NCBI RefSeq assembly: GCF_964204645.1
Contig: NC_134028.1
Coordinates: 26,138,153 to 26,202,152, forward strand
From: Tubulanus polymorphus
Taxonomy: Eukaryota; Nemertea; Palaeonemertea; Tubulaniformes; Tubulanidae
DNA length: 64,000 bases
Direction: 5' to 3'
Part shown: positions 1 to 11,709 of the stretch, in pieces
Numbering within the stretch: the first letter of the stretch is position 1
Layout of the letters: each line of letters begins with the position of its first letter
Notes under the pieces: generated by a model
Told to the model about the DNA's origin: nothing
The model's database searches: none
The model's input: the letters and a program-made list of their open reading frames with translations, nothing else
Translations under genes and position numbers: made by a program

Positions 1-615
1 CCTTGGCATTAGAGCATCGTCATCGAGTGGATTCAAAAAGATTTCATTAAATCAAATTAGATGAATAGCGGTTTATCTGTACGAGTGGTATTGATTGAGG
101 AATTGATGTGCTGAATCTGGTGTTGTTAGCCGATTAAATGCGTTTCCTCGTTCGAATTGGTTTTATTTACCGAAGGCCACAGTCATATATCAGGCGGATA
201 AACCCCAGACATGCGAACTGAATTAAAGCCACCGATGACACTTACGACGGTTGAACGATAGTAAACCTGGCGCTTTTCTCCGACTTTTGACCAACTCGGA
301 CAAAATCAAAACTGAATTACTAATTTATTTTCCGAACCTTTACTCGCACCATTTTTTCCAAGACTGTCCGAGATTTATTGTGTATAATTTACCCTGAATT
401 ACACATCCCTCAACATAGTGAAAGCGTTTTGTAATTCGAGATAATTCGAAAAGCCATCGCTGTCTTATTCATAAAGACATTCGACAAAGGCTTTGCTTCT
501 TGCTATAAACAAGATATTTGAACTGTCATAAAATTACGCAGATCTGAAACCAGTCGGGAAATGTAATTCCAAATACTCTAGATGGATTATATTTTTTCTT
601 ATTTCGGTGCGATTG

Positions 616-720
616 CATCCTCCCTCGGCAGGGATTCGAACCTGCTGTCACAGCACGAACAACGCGCCAGTTTCGATACCTTTAGGTTCCAATACACCTG
701 AGCTCAGACCACACTATTTC
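616..720 (-). repeat. tRNA-derived SINE fragment
   Basis: On the minus strand this contains a perfect Pol III B-box-like core, GGTTCGAATCCC, followed by TGCCGAGGGAGGATG. The same core and the same GGGAGGATG continuation recur at 17.46 kb, and a diverged version lies near 17.0 kb. The shared sequence extends beyond the B-box, so this is a repeat family and not independent tRNA genes. No cloverleaf can be drawn. Confidence 0.5.
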
Positions 721-3650
721 AAAAAAATCTTCTATATCCTATAGTAAAAATAAAAAATTCCATATTGCCAACCAAATTTTTGTAATAATCAAAGGAGGAA
801 GGAGGGGTATCCCTGTAAAGGTGCCAGTACATCCGAGCCGGATATTGAAGAGAATCCCCTACCGTGTTTGGTACCCTTACTCTAGACAAAACAATCTATG
901 GAATCCCCTATTTTATCATCAATCTGTCTCTCAGGGCCCACGGATTTCATACATATAACCGCAATTCGTTACCTATCGTTATTGCAGGGGTATGGAAACT
1001 GGGGATCTCTTTTTCATTCTAGGTACTATTTTTGGGGTCCTGCCCTACCCTACACAACCTGAAGTTATCAACGTAATATCAACGTCTTATGTCACCTGCC
1101 GAGAGAGGATGGTGCGCGATTATCGCATTTTTGTCGCTGCGATTCTGACGCGATTTCGGACGTGTTATTGGATATGCTTTTATCGCCAAGAACGCTGTTT
1201 ATTCGCGGTGTTATGCGGCAACATATCCATATCATTATTGTTACAGGACACTCCGTAATTGGGTTATCAAGTTTCCTGTAAATTTCATCGGGTTTCTATG
1301 GGCCAATTGCGACACACACCGTGAAAGACCGTCAATGGCTCGCTACATCTCAGATTTCTCGAAAGCGTTATACACAATGAATAGTCAAAACGATATCTAG
1401 AACCAGACAGGTGTATGGTTCGCAAATGAAATCACAATTTAGATCACAGTTTAGATAAAGCACGAAACGGCAACGATTTTATGGTATTTGAATAAATAAT
1501 CACCATATCATAATCTAGCCGAAATGCTACGATATGCGACGACGCATTTTTTCTAACATACGGATGATGAGTCCTCGAAACATTGAAACATAAATCTTTG
1601 AAGTTCATTTCGTGTTTGCCAAAACCTCTCGCTTCTCATATCAAATGTAGTATTGAGTTTTATTCGAAAAAAGATCTAGTCTCCATGTCGCTTTCGTAGA
1701 TGCCCTTTGCCATATTCATTGCATAAATGTACCCCTAACTAACTAGAATATCTGATGTTTGTTTGACGCATCTTTTCTTATACAAACATATGTAAATAAA
1801 GTAGATATAAGATAAAAAGTATCGTCGTATTCTATATAGAACAAACGGCCACATTTGTCGTATGAGTAAACTCGATAAAATGCTAATTTCAACCATAAAA
1901 CGCGGAAATTAGATTCGAAATTTTTTGTCGAGAATGACGCATTCTGCGTGAGTTTGATTGCGGTTCAGTTAGCATCAAGATGTCACTTCTTGCAGTGCAC
2001 GAAGTTGGCTTTGACTGCGCCATAGAATAAGAGCAATAACATAACGGTTCCTGCCATAATAACGATAAGATAAAGTCCGACAATGACTATCAGAATATAT
2101 AGTCGAGGTGTCGAATAAACTACTAGCTCTAAGGAAACATTTTCTGACTTTATCTTATATTATCGTCTCAAGACACGAATATAGAAGTGTCTTATTAATG
2201 GTGAAAATGAAAACTTCTAGTATTTATTTTTTTCTCGCCTTTAAAATAAGAACCGGTTGATGCACGCTACTTGTTTATGTCAATAGTATTAGAATTCTAC
2301 GAATCGTTTATTCGGTCTCGTTGACACTTGTTAGAAAATGACTTCATCAAGGTCCAGTGGATTGAGTTGTGCTAGGAATGAATGCGGAATGCAGTCTTCA
2401 CACGAGAACCTGTGATACACTCGCTATATTTCTCTAGTACAAATAAACCGCCGTATCCGTGTGGTGGACGTTATTACCTAAATATGCTGCGGGCAAACAT
2501 TATTCCCGGTCACTTCGAATAACTACCCGGTCGACCGGTCTAGTAAGACAAATTAACCATTTGACCACTAGTCACTAGCCGTGGGGGGGGGGCTGTTACC
2601 CTTAGATATCGGACTGACATAGATATGCTGGATAATTTTAGCGGAACACCTCGAACATTTCTTTAAATTCATAATGATGGATGCACCTCAACTTGTTGCG
2701 TTCGTAGATTCGTACGTAATTGGCGTGTGTTATACAACTCTGGAATAACTCAGGTAGTCTACTCATCGGTGGCAAGAGCTAATAATCGCCTCATTCCAAA
2801 CTACTGCATCTTATCGATAATTATAGTGACCTTGAATCGTCCTAAAACCGGTAATGCTTGCCTCTCACCTGACCGTGACCTTGTTTTGCCGCCAAGTAAC
2901 GATATTTAGATAATCTCAATTAATTACATGAAGCACGAGATGAAAGAATAATTGGTTGCGTCGCTGCTCACTGGGACTCGAATCCCAGGTGTAATTACGT
3001 GCCCTTGGGTTCTTTAGGTGAACTACTGACGACCCATGCCTGATAAGGGAGCAGCACCCGATGAGATATCAAAAATATATGTGCGTACACAATTCGTCTG
3101 CACTCACAGGAATGAGATGCAAATTGCGACCTCTTATTTGATTCTGACCGTTAATTTTCTCGAACTGACGGCCCTAAAGTTCCTCGATGTTTAAATCAGT
3201 GTAGAAAAACGAACTGAACAAATACGAGCACAGAATAATGTCGTTCGAGGTCAATAATAGATGATTTATTATATTTTCTAGTATCTAATGTTGATTGAGA
3301 CCCGTGTAATAAGCTCTAAGACTTTAACATCGTAGTTCCTGTAGACTGTATACAAGTCAATTGACCCCTTCAACATTGTCTGGAATCGTCTTTTCAGTCA
3401 ATCAATCATCATTTCATAAGTAGTTATTCGCTTCGCTGTTGTCACTGTATTTCTCGCTGTCTCCGAATTCTCCAGATTTGATGCTCGGTGTTGTCGACAA
3501 GACGGCGATAAGTCTGTATTTTCTATATCGGGTTCCGTGTATCACAGAATTCCAAAACTCATTCATAGCTACTATCTAAAAAATCCGATAGAAAATATCT
3601 GAGAATTATGAACTAGAACAAAGATTCTTTGATATCGGTCTACCGGATGC

Positions 3651-3719
3651 GGATGAGAACCATTCGGCCACGCGACCAGACGATAATCGTCTGGTCGCGT
3701 GACCGAATGGTTCTCATCC
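3651..3719. repeat. Near-perfect 34-bp-arm palindrome
   Basis: The arms 3651-3684 and 3686-3719 are reverse complements with a single mismatch, separated by one base (3685). The structure would extrude as a long hairpin or cruciform. Flanking sequence beyond the arms does not continue the symmetry. It could be the core of a foldback transposon or a recent inverted duplication. The following 240 bp (to about 3960) carries weak, degenerate repeated GGCCCG/AAATTT-type blocks, which may be decayed remains of the same element. Confidence 0.85.
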
Positions 3720-4138
3720 AAAGGTGCAATCACACGGGAACAACTGTTCACATGGGTGTCAAATGGGCCGTGCCTGTTTGGCCCGAGCCAAATTTTAGCA
3801 CGGGTCAAATTATTGCGAGTGATTTGCAACTGGTTCCGGAAGCGTCTAACTCGCTTTGTCATATCAATGTTCAGTATCGAGCGAGTGTGAACGGGTAAAA
3901 TTTGAACCTGATCAGTGCAAATTTGGCCCGGACCAAATCGACGCCGTGCTGATCTTTGTGAACTCATGTCGATGTCATCAATCGCGACGTTCAGTAAATT
4001 TAAATATTTATATAAGGTTGTTATTTGTAACACATTTCAAGTTTAAGTACAAACGCAATCACGATAAATAAACGCAAAAGTAATTTCAACATGTTTCTTG
4101 CACAACCCAACTTTATCATACTTTGACTAGACGCATTT

Positions 4139-4225
4139 TCACATCCTCCCTAGGCAGGTATTAGAGACTCTGCCACGCGGTGCTCGAGACGCCATCAAGT
4201 TCGAATCCCTGTGAAGACGCGGAGA
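4139..4225. repeat. Two abutting SINE-like fragments
   Basis: The first part (CATCCTCCCTAGGCAGG) is the reverse complement of the tail seen in the SINE copy at 17.46 kb. The second part (CATCAAGTTCGAATCCC) is the direct-strand B-box region of the same family. The two pieces face each other, so this is a rearranged or nested remnant. Confidence 0.4.
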
Positions 4226-7200
4226 TGCAGCGTGGTCGCTGTAGTACGATTTGACTTCGGCGCATGACTGTCTATATCTGCGGCGATATAAGTTAGCTTA
4301 GGATTATCGACGAAGCGGAAAATGTGACTTCGCCTATAAACAATTTGTCTTACAAGTTATTGGCGATCAGATTAAGACTAGCGTCTGAGTTTTGTATGTA
4401 TTCAACATCGGGGTTTGAGGGATTCTGCGCGGTACGCGTCCATATCCATATATATACATATGTACTCGTATATACATATATATATATATATAGATTGATT
4501 TGTTTCGCTAGGAATTGCAGATCCATATCGGGAGGATGAGGAAATTGACGTTGAACGGTTGACACTGTGTCAACATACAATGAGATAACACGACTAGCGA
4601 TCACAGGCAACAACTTCAATAACCGTTCAATGCGCGTAGCCAAAAATGACACAGGGAAATCTACTGTCCACGTCATACCGGATAATTCCGACATGGATAC
4701 GATGGTTCGCATTTTTTTCGATCGGGAAAAAACTATTTTACCGTAATAGGTTTTTTCCATCTTGAAACGTCACGTGGAGAAGAAAGTTAGGATTCGCTTT
4801 TGATTAAAAGTGCATCTGAAGTATAGATCTTATGTATCTAGTTTTGAAATTCTTTTTAATCATTAGGAAAAGCTCTGTTTTTTTTTAAATTTTTTCTGCG
4901 TTACTCTGTTCTTTTCTTTAAAGAAGGAATTCCTATCTTTACGGAACTGAAATGTTGCATAGTTCACATAAAAAACATACTTTTGATATATTATTTTTTG
5001 ACGCCGTAAAAACCGTTACAGTAATGTTTGTTTATACATTGATAACTAATTGTGAAAACTGGCATCTATTTTGTAAAAAGTTAAAATTTTGTGACACTTG
5101 TTTTCTATCTAATGAATTTCCATGCATTTTCAATGATGAATTAGAACATCGATTGCGTAGATGTGTTCTACGTCATCAATACGTTGCTTTGTTTAACGCG
5201 TAAAATAAAGTTAATGGTGATTAGTTCCGCTCGCATGAATCTATCGCACGTTACGAATTAAATGATTGCAGCATCCTTTCGGCAAACAAAGAGTCTTCAA
5301 AATTCTAATGCTAATTTTTCATAAATGTAATGATAAAAAACGAACCTCTAAGATGCCTTGAATAAACATTTGTAGATATGCAAACTAACTGATTAATGGT
5401 AGCGAAACCGATCCATGTTTTACCGACGCGTCTTCAATGTTCTTATATCAATTCTTTATCGGACCAAAAAATACCGTTCAGTTTATTCAACGGTCTTTGT
5501 AAATATGAACCAAATAGGAGACTGCCAGGAGGTAAACTTAGCCATCTTAATTATTCAGCCATTTACCGCAGTATTAATCATTACATAGAAACAAGACCTC
5601 CCTTCCGATATTTTTGCCCGCGTTCGGATATCACGAATGTACGTGCTTGAATTCCTCTCGAGCAACCGTCGGTTAAATTCACCGATGGTTATGTTCGAAA
5701 TCCCAGCCGTTGGAAAAAAAAATAGTTAACGGCTAGCCCAGTTCCACGGTTGAAACAAACTAATTTCATCTACAGGCGTTAGCGTACAAGTTGCGATAAC
5801 TTGCGTCGTCTTATCGAATAGCTTCATAAGTTCAACGCACACGACGCAGGGAAACACAGAAACACGCAAACAAACATGTTTCCCGAAACCATGCTCCTCG
5901 TTTCTCGTAAACGCACGCGACGTAGAGAAATGCTCGGGAACATGTTTTTTGTCTCCTGATTTTGAAATGAAAGTGGATGAATTTTGAAAAAAGGATGATT
6001 GATATATATCAAATATAATGTCAACTCTGATAGCTATTTGATCTATCTAGACTGTATTAATCGGCTTTGAAAAGTTTCGCCGCTGAAGTTCTGAAATATT
6101 CGGTTGCAAATTCGTATTGATAGGAGAGCCGAAAGAAAGCCGCCTCCTCCACGTACAACGCTGCCTTATAAAATGATCTCCATTTCATCTTGAATAATGA
6201 AGAATTTTCGACTAGCGGATACATTCCGAAACCGTATTCGAAATCTATCTCTCTCCCTTGCTCGTCAATTAGAGTCGTATTCAGTTTGAGTTTGCGGTAA
6301 CTTCGTAAACCGTATGGTCAAAATTGAATCGCGTAAAGTGACAAGTAACTCGGGCGCCATGTTTCACCAATCCGTGTCATGTTCCGGCATAACTTGTCAT
6401 CTAAAAAAAAATCGATGCCCGATTTCGGTAGATCGCGTATAAGTTGTTATCTGATACTTCCACAGTTGTATAATCGAGTCAGATATTCCGGTATTTTCCT
6501 GGCAAAGACGCAGAGAGCGCCTGTATCAGTTAACCGCGACTCACGACACACGCCAAATTGCATTCATTTCCTTCGCCAATTGCCGCGGCAACGGACCATT
6601 CTCTTCCCAATCTGGACCGAATCTCGGATAAGGCAATTTCTTACTTACTTAATCCCGCGCACTGTCATTGATTGCTTCTGTGCCGTACGAATAACCAAAA
6701 TTCCGCGAAAATTTACGGATTGTAAGAAGTCTCGACCACGCTTGTGGATTACGAGCGTGGAAAGAAACAAACAAACTTTCAACACTTTATCCTTCGCGCA
6801 GTGGATGGAGTACGTCGATTCTTCGCAACGTCTTTAAACGTAGGTTGTTTTTAAGAGTATGATTGCGGAAGCCTGTCGTAGAACAGCCTACCGGGGCTAA
6901 ATGAGAAAGCTTAATCCCAAATGCGACAGTAGAAGGAAAGGGGGAGGAAGGGGGAGGGAGGGGAGATAAGGATTATTCAGCAATTCAAAATTGAGATTTT
7001 CCATTTATCATAAATCGTTCCGAGACACGCAGAAGATTGCTCATTTTAGCAAAAATGTGTAGGACTTTGACTGTCGTTCCCTCAATCTTTCTTTCCGCAT
7101 TGCGAAAATACGGATAAAAATACGCGCGTTTGGAATCGTCTTCTTGTATCAGAGATTCCGTGATTCCGTGATTGCGAGTAGTGCGTGCGCTAGATTTTAC

Positions 7201-7518
7201 TTCACGGCGGTGTGACGCGAAGATTGAGTCTGATCGAAGTTTGATGATAATCGATCGGTTTTCGATAAAAACGACTTTGTTTTACTATTGTCACGATCTC
7301 GGTCGGCGCGTATAGTTTTCGAGACGGTAATATTTCACTGGTAGCAGAGATGTTATTAACAATCTCAGCGACGCGGACTCGACTGGCGCGGGTGTTGGTT
7401 ATGGATTCGATTTGATTCATTCGGCAAATTGTAATCAACCAATTACCGCGCATCCAGGGTAACCATCAAAAGTGACGCCAGTCTTGCATTATGTGAAATA
7501 CCGCTCTTATGTTTAAAG

Positions 7519-8038
7519 CTGGCTTTCTGACGAACCGTCGAATATGCAATTTTTATCGAAAATGAGCTGAACATATCCATCAAAATCCTCGCTGTTAAAA
7601 GTTTCATTTGTGCTGATTCTATATGGACCACAACCTTAATTACTTAATTACTGAGGCTAATTCGTTAGTTATGGTGCTTACCCTTGATTACTTAATTACT
7701 GAGGCTAATCTGTTAGATATGGCGTTTCCTCATTTTTGACAAACCATCGAATTCCATTGGGCAATATCCGTCGAATATGGGGAATGAATATTGCATGGTG
7801 AACCGTCGAATATGCGTCGAATATTATGGTCACTACATCCGGGTTTTTTCTGGACCCCATCAAATATGGCGACCTCGGTATTTGCTTGTTTAATAAGGGA
7901 TCTAAATTAGCTTACTGTAACTTAATTTCTAAGATAAATGAATCTGATATCGGAAACGAGAGCGACAAAATAAGTTAAAAATTCGAAATTGATTTTTCAA
8001 CGTAAGCGCATATATTCGACGGTTCGCCAGAGCGCCAG
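7519..8038. mobile_element. MITE-like element with about 28-bp terminal inverted repeats
   Basis: The left end (7519-7547, core GACGAACCGTCGAATAT) matches the reverse complement of the right end (about 8008-8038, core ATATTCGACGGTTCGCC), extending to CTGGC at both tips with a few mismatches. Inside are several further copies of a CCGTCGAATATG-like motif (about 7770, 7803 and 7813). A tandem pair of about 45-bp units carrying ACTTAATTACTGAGGC lies at 7637-7724. There is no transposase ORF. I could not identify a clear target-site duplication, so the exact tips are uncertain. Confidence 0.6.
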
Positions 8039-8325
8039 CGGATTGAGGGCGGAACGCTGCGTTTATTCGCACGCCGCTGGTGCCCTTCAGAAGTAGGCGT
8101 CAAGAGGCTAATGAATGTCGAAATCTTCAGGCGAATAATTTCATTCACAGTTTGAAACTCAGCGCATTCGCGAAAATATTCTTCAAATCATAAGGGCATT
8201 CCCACTCAAATAGATACGATCGTGCTACGATCCTGGAACTACAAGATAGAACATTAATGCGGTTTGTTGGTTAGTGAAAAGTTGCCTAAAACCGTCTGCT
8301 GTGTTCCAACATTCCATCTACAACC

Positions 8326-8740
8326 GATATCAAACAGGGATGCGTGCTCTGCCTTTTATTTTTTTATTTATACAAAGATGGTCTCCCCAACTATCAGGAA
8401 TGCTGACCTTGGCACGATTGGATTCCGTATCTCTCCCTAAATATTCTATCATTCGCTAATGACCTGGCTATTCTGATTACCTCAAAACCTCCAACTGGTG
8501 CGACCAATGGGGTCTTCGATAAAAAAATAACTCAGTTCTCATTATTTTCAATAAAAGGTTAGATTAATTAAAAGTATATAATTTCTATTCAGCGATAACG
8601 CACTTGAGAATGTATCCAACGCCTATTGTTACCTGTTTCAATGTACAGCATCAGGTAGTAAACACGCTTCTGCTAGGCTAACGGACCTTGCATCGGAAAC
8701 GATGTTTAGACTCCGTTTCTTTCAATGTTAACCACAACAT
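8326..8740 (+). pseudogene. Decayed non-LTR retrotransposon reverse transcriptase
   Basis: Three segments in differing frames read as pieces of one LINE reverse transcriptase. At 8326-8406 the reading IKQGCVLCLLFFYLYKDGLP fits the conserved GxxQGxxLSPxLFNLYxNDLP block. At about 8430-8500 the reading LSFANDLAIL fits the catalytic FADD block, with the second catalytic position mutated (FAND). At about 8603-8730 the reading YCYLFQCTASGSKHASARL fits the downstream YLGxxxxxSGSxxxA block. Stops and frameshifts separate them, so the copy is dead. The family (RTE, CR1 or jockey type) cannot be fixed from this. Confidence 0.75.
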
Positions 8741-11000
8741 TAATATCGCCTTTCTACATCAACATCTACCCGAGAAAAAAAACCACAATAAACTATCGGA
8801 CTATTTACACGTAGAAAACGACCAAAAAAATATAAAAGTGGACAAAATGATCTTCACCCTTGTAATTAGCTATTTGCAAAATCTTGATGTATTAAATTAG
8901 GCAGCCAGAAAAATTCACCCCAATCAGTCGCTTGCCGGTTCAGACTGCTTGGAAGATTGTTTGAATGAACCGGAACCGAATTTCCAATTATGTACTTCGA
9001 TTTAAAAAAAAAATTCTGTTAATTAGACCGCCGAGCAAACAACTATATCTGTACTTCGATTTCCGATTTCAAAATCAAACCCCCTGTTTCGCTCCCGGCA
9101 GGTGTGGTGGGTCTGTAAGGGACACTCAATCAAAAAATCTAACGAAATTTACAAACCAAATAAACAACAGGGACAATCCCTTTTTTAAGATCAAATATTG
9201 CCTTTCGAGTTTCCAAAAGTCTCGAACCCTCATTCTAATCTCGGTGCCCTCTCGCGGCGAAAACAGCCTTTCGTTATCATAAACATTAGTTCAATGGCAA
9301 ATCGAGGGCTAAATCTAATAGAGAGAAATAATGAGTAGATGTTGAAACTGTCATGTGCATCATTAATTCGTCAATATGATGTCGTCAACAAAAGATACAT
9401 GGCTGAACGACCTAGATTAAACACCGAGTCATTCTTCACCCAGGGACGAAAAATTTCTTTATAATGTCTCACGATTTTCTCTGAAAATGACGTTCAACTT
9501 CAGTCTGTATGGGTCTAATTCATAATATCAGCGTATATTGATGACGCTCGTTAGAATGTGCCCGATATTTGCCAAGCACAAGAATCGATTGAATATTTTC
9601 AATAAATGAATTCCGACGTACCCGCATTTCTTCCGATTTTTTTTTCTTTTTTTCTTAGTTTTTTTGCTTCATTCTTGATTGAATATTCTAGCACGGAACT
9701 ACCTTAAACATGTCGTATTTTTCTTGGTGATAATCTAGGAGAAGAATGTACGGTGCGCCACACCAATATAACAGTTCTCGTTTTGACGCAGCCAGGATCC
9801 ACATTCCACATGTGTTCACGAGACTTAACCCGAGAGACATCTTAAATTGAAACAAGCCACAGGTGGGCCCCGGCTCAAACTCCGAGATTCCCATTTTGGA
9901 TGTGTTGTATCCATAGGGCCAATAGCTCAATTTTGTTCGAGACAACATTTTGAATTTCGACCTCGTTCATCAGTTTTGAGATCATCTTCAAGGTCGTATC
10001 ACTGAAAAACAATCTTTAGTGCCTAGTTCTGCGACGATAGCTGGCGCACTGGGTCCATTCTGCACAACTAGACCCCCATATTAACAATCATACCAAGTTT
10101 CATAAAGATCGACGCGCTATTAACGAACTAAGTAGCTGACAGACAGACACACAGACTGACAGTATGAAAATAAGATCTCGTAACGGAAGACTACTAACAC
10201 CAGCCATTAGACAGTTAATCAGTATTTACCTTTAACAAATGAACGCAAATTCTTCACAACGATATCGGGCGAACGCGAGAGAATTTCTGCAGATCGATAT
10301 CTGCATAAACATGAATTTGTGTTAAAAGAACTTCGATTTCAATATAGCAGAAAATATGGAGAGTGGCAAGTATTACCATAACTCAGCTGAATCGAGTCAC
10401 AGGAAAATGTCTGATAATTCGAATCTATAACGTTGAGAATAAAACACAAGTTTCCTCACAAAGATCGTCTTTATAGGTTCTCACTGAAATCGCTCTATAG
10501 ATTTCGAGATTTATTTCACAGCTTCAGGCGATCAGGAAACGACTTGAATACCGGCGCTCTATACGAATATCCAATGAATTTCACCGGATATAATTGTGTT
10601 CGAGGAGGGAACGAGAAGAAGGTGTATCTCGATGCGCTACCGGGAAAGCGCCTTCAGGACTGAATAATCAGATATGTGCAATTGTTCTTCACGAGAACGT
10701 GACTGTCAATGTAGGAAGAATTTTAACGGAAAACAACTTGATTGTCTATATTTACTGGTTAATTCTGTCGTCTGCCCTCGAGTAAAATATACATCGTCTG
10801 CAGTTACTCGTCGTCGTAGTTACCCCCATTACCAAATTGCTGCCATAAGAAATGATTCCACAAGGACGAACGGAACGGTCTTTTCGAAATATCCATCGGA
10901 TAAGTTCGAATCAGCGTAAATGGAAATCATGCCAATGGGAGCGGTGAGAACGAGACGATTCCTTTTCTTTAAAGAAACAACGCCGTGCCTACAGTAATCC
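8741..11000. other. No gene recognised
   Basis: AT-rich sequence with short ORFs only, none resembling a known family. Part may be the diverged 3' tail of the LINE relic at 8.3-8.7 kb. Confidence 0.5.
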
Positions 11001-11709
11001 TACCCTAAACCTTACCCTAACCCTCTGGACCCGTTAATCACCCTCCAGACACTAAACCCTAACCCACTAAAGCCTCTTCTCACCCTCTAGGCACTAAACC
11101 CTAATTTTCAATGGTGTTGAAAAAGCATTGAAAAAGCCTCCATTTTGTTTTACCGGCACTCTGAATAGGATTAAACGGGATACCGGCACCGTAGACACTC
11201 CGTTAGACAAAAACGAGGATATTTTCATGGATTTATTCCAGTAATGTCAACGAACGCAAATTTTTATTTCAAAATATGACTTCGACGAACATGATTTATG
11301 AATCAATTGTATAGAAACTGTGCTATAAACTGCACCTGGCGTTCTTAATATGAAAACATCTATGAATAAAATCGTCATCATTCATCACGCAGATGATTGG
11401 TGTTGAGAACTAATAAAACGTTATACGTTCTTTTTGTGAGATATTACTCACATTTTTTACTGTCACCGTTGTAGTTTTGCTTAAAAACTATGTTTAGTGT
11501 TTCATATTGCTTAACATTACTAATCACATGACAAAGAAAACAAATACTAGAACAATTACCGAATGCCGGTATCCCATTCAATCCTATTCGGAGTGCCGGT
11601 AAAACAAAATGGCGGCTTTTTCAACGCAGAAAATTAATTAGGGTTTAGTGTCTAGAGGACGAGAAAAGGGTGCAGAGGGTTAGATATAAGGTTAGTGTTA
11701 GGGTGAGGT
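11001..11709. mobile_element. Foldback element with long inverted repeats holding telomere-like motifs
   Basis: The left arm (about 11001-11190) and right arm (about 11565-11709) are inverted copies. Both include the order ACACTAAACCCTAA, GTTGAAAAAGC, CATTTTGTTTTACCGGCAC and GGGATACCGGCA when read on matching strands. The left arm is longer because of an internal duplication around CACTAAACCCTAA. The outer parts carry degenerate CCCTAA/TTAGGG blocks. The centre (about 11190-11560) has no ORF of note. This is best read as a non-autonomous inverted-repeat transposon. A true interstitial telomere tract is less likely because the motifs are not tandem and are mirrored. Confidence 0.75.

Larger units (their letters stand above)
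1..7518. other. Gene-free stretch with scattered repeat fragments
   Basis: No open reading frame here resembles a known protein, and none shows a splice-bounded conserved segment. The stretch may be intergenic or part of an upstream intron of the GPCR whose TM6 exon lies at 19.4 kb. I looked for TM1-TM5 signatures (an LAxxD-like TM2, a DRY-like TM3) and found none. What it does hold is listed separately: tRNA-derived repeat fragments near 0.65 and 4.15 kb, a near-perfect palindrome at 3.65 kb, and a short TA-rich microsatellite near 4.44-4.49 kb. Longer ORFs such as those at 3572-4033 and 6379-6837 look like chance. Confidence 0.6.

Noticed and set aside
3572-4033. 153-aa minus-strand ORF
   Set aside because: It spans the 34-bp palindrome and degenerate repeat blocks, with no recognisable family or splice context.
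6379-6837. 152-aa plus-strand ORF
   Set aside because: Composition is irregular, with no domain or similarity I recognise. Treated as chance.
11001-11120. Interstitial telomere
   Set aside because: CCCTAA motifs are interrupted and mirrored in the partner arm. An inverted-repeat element explains them better.
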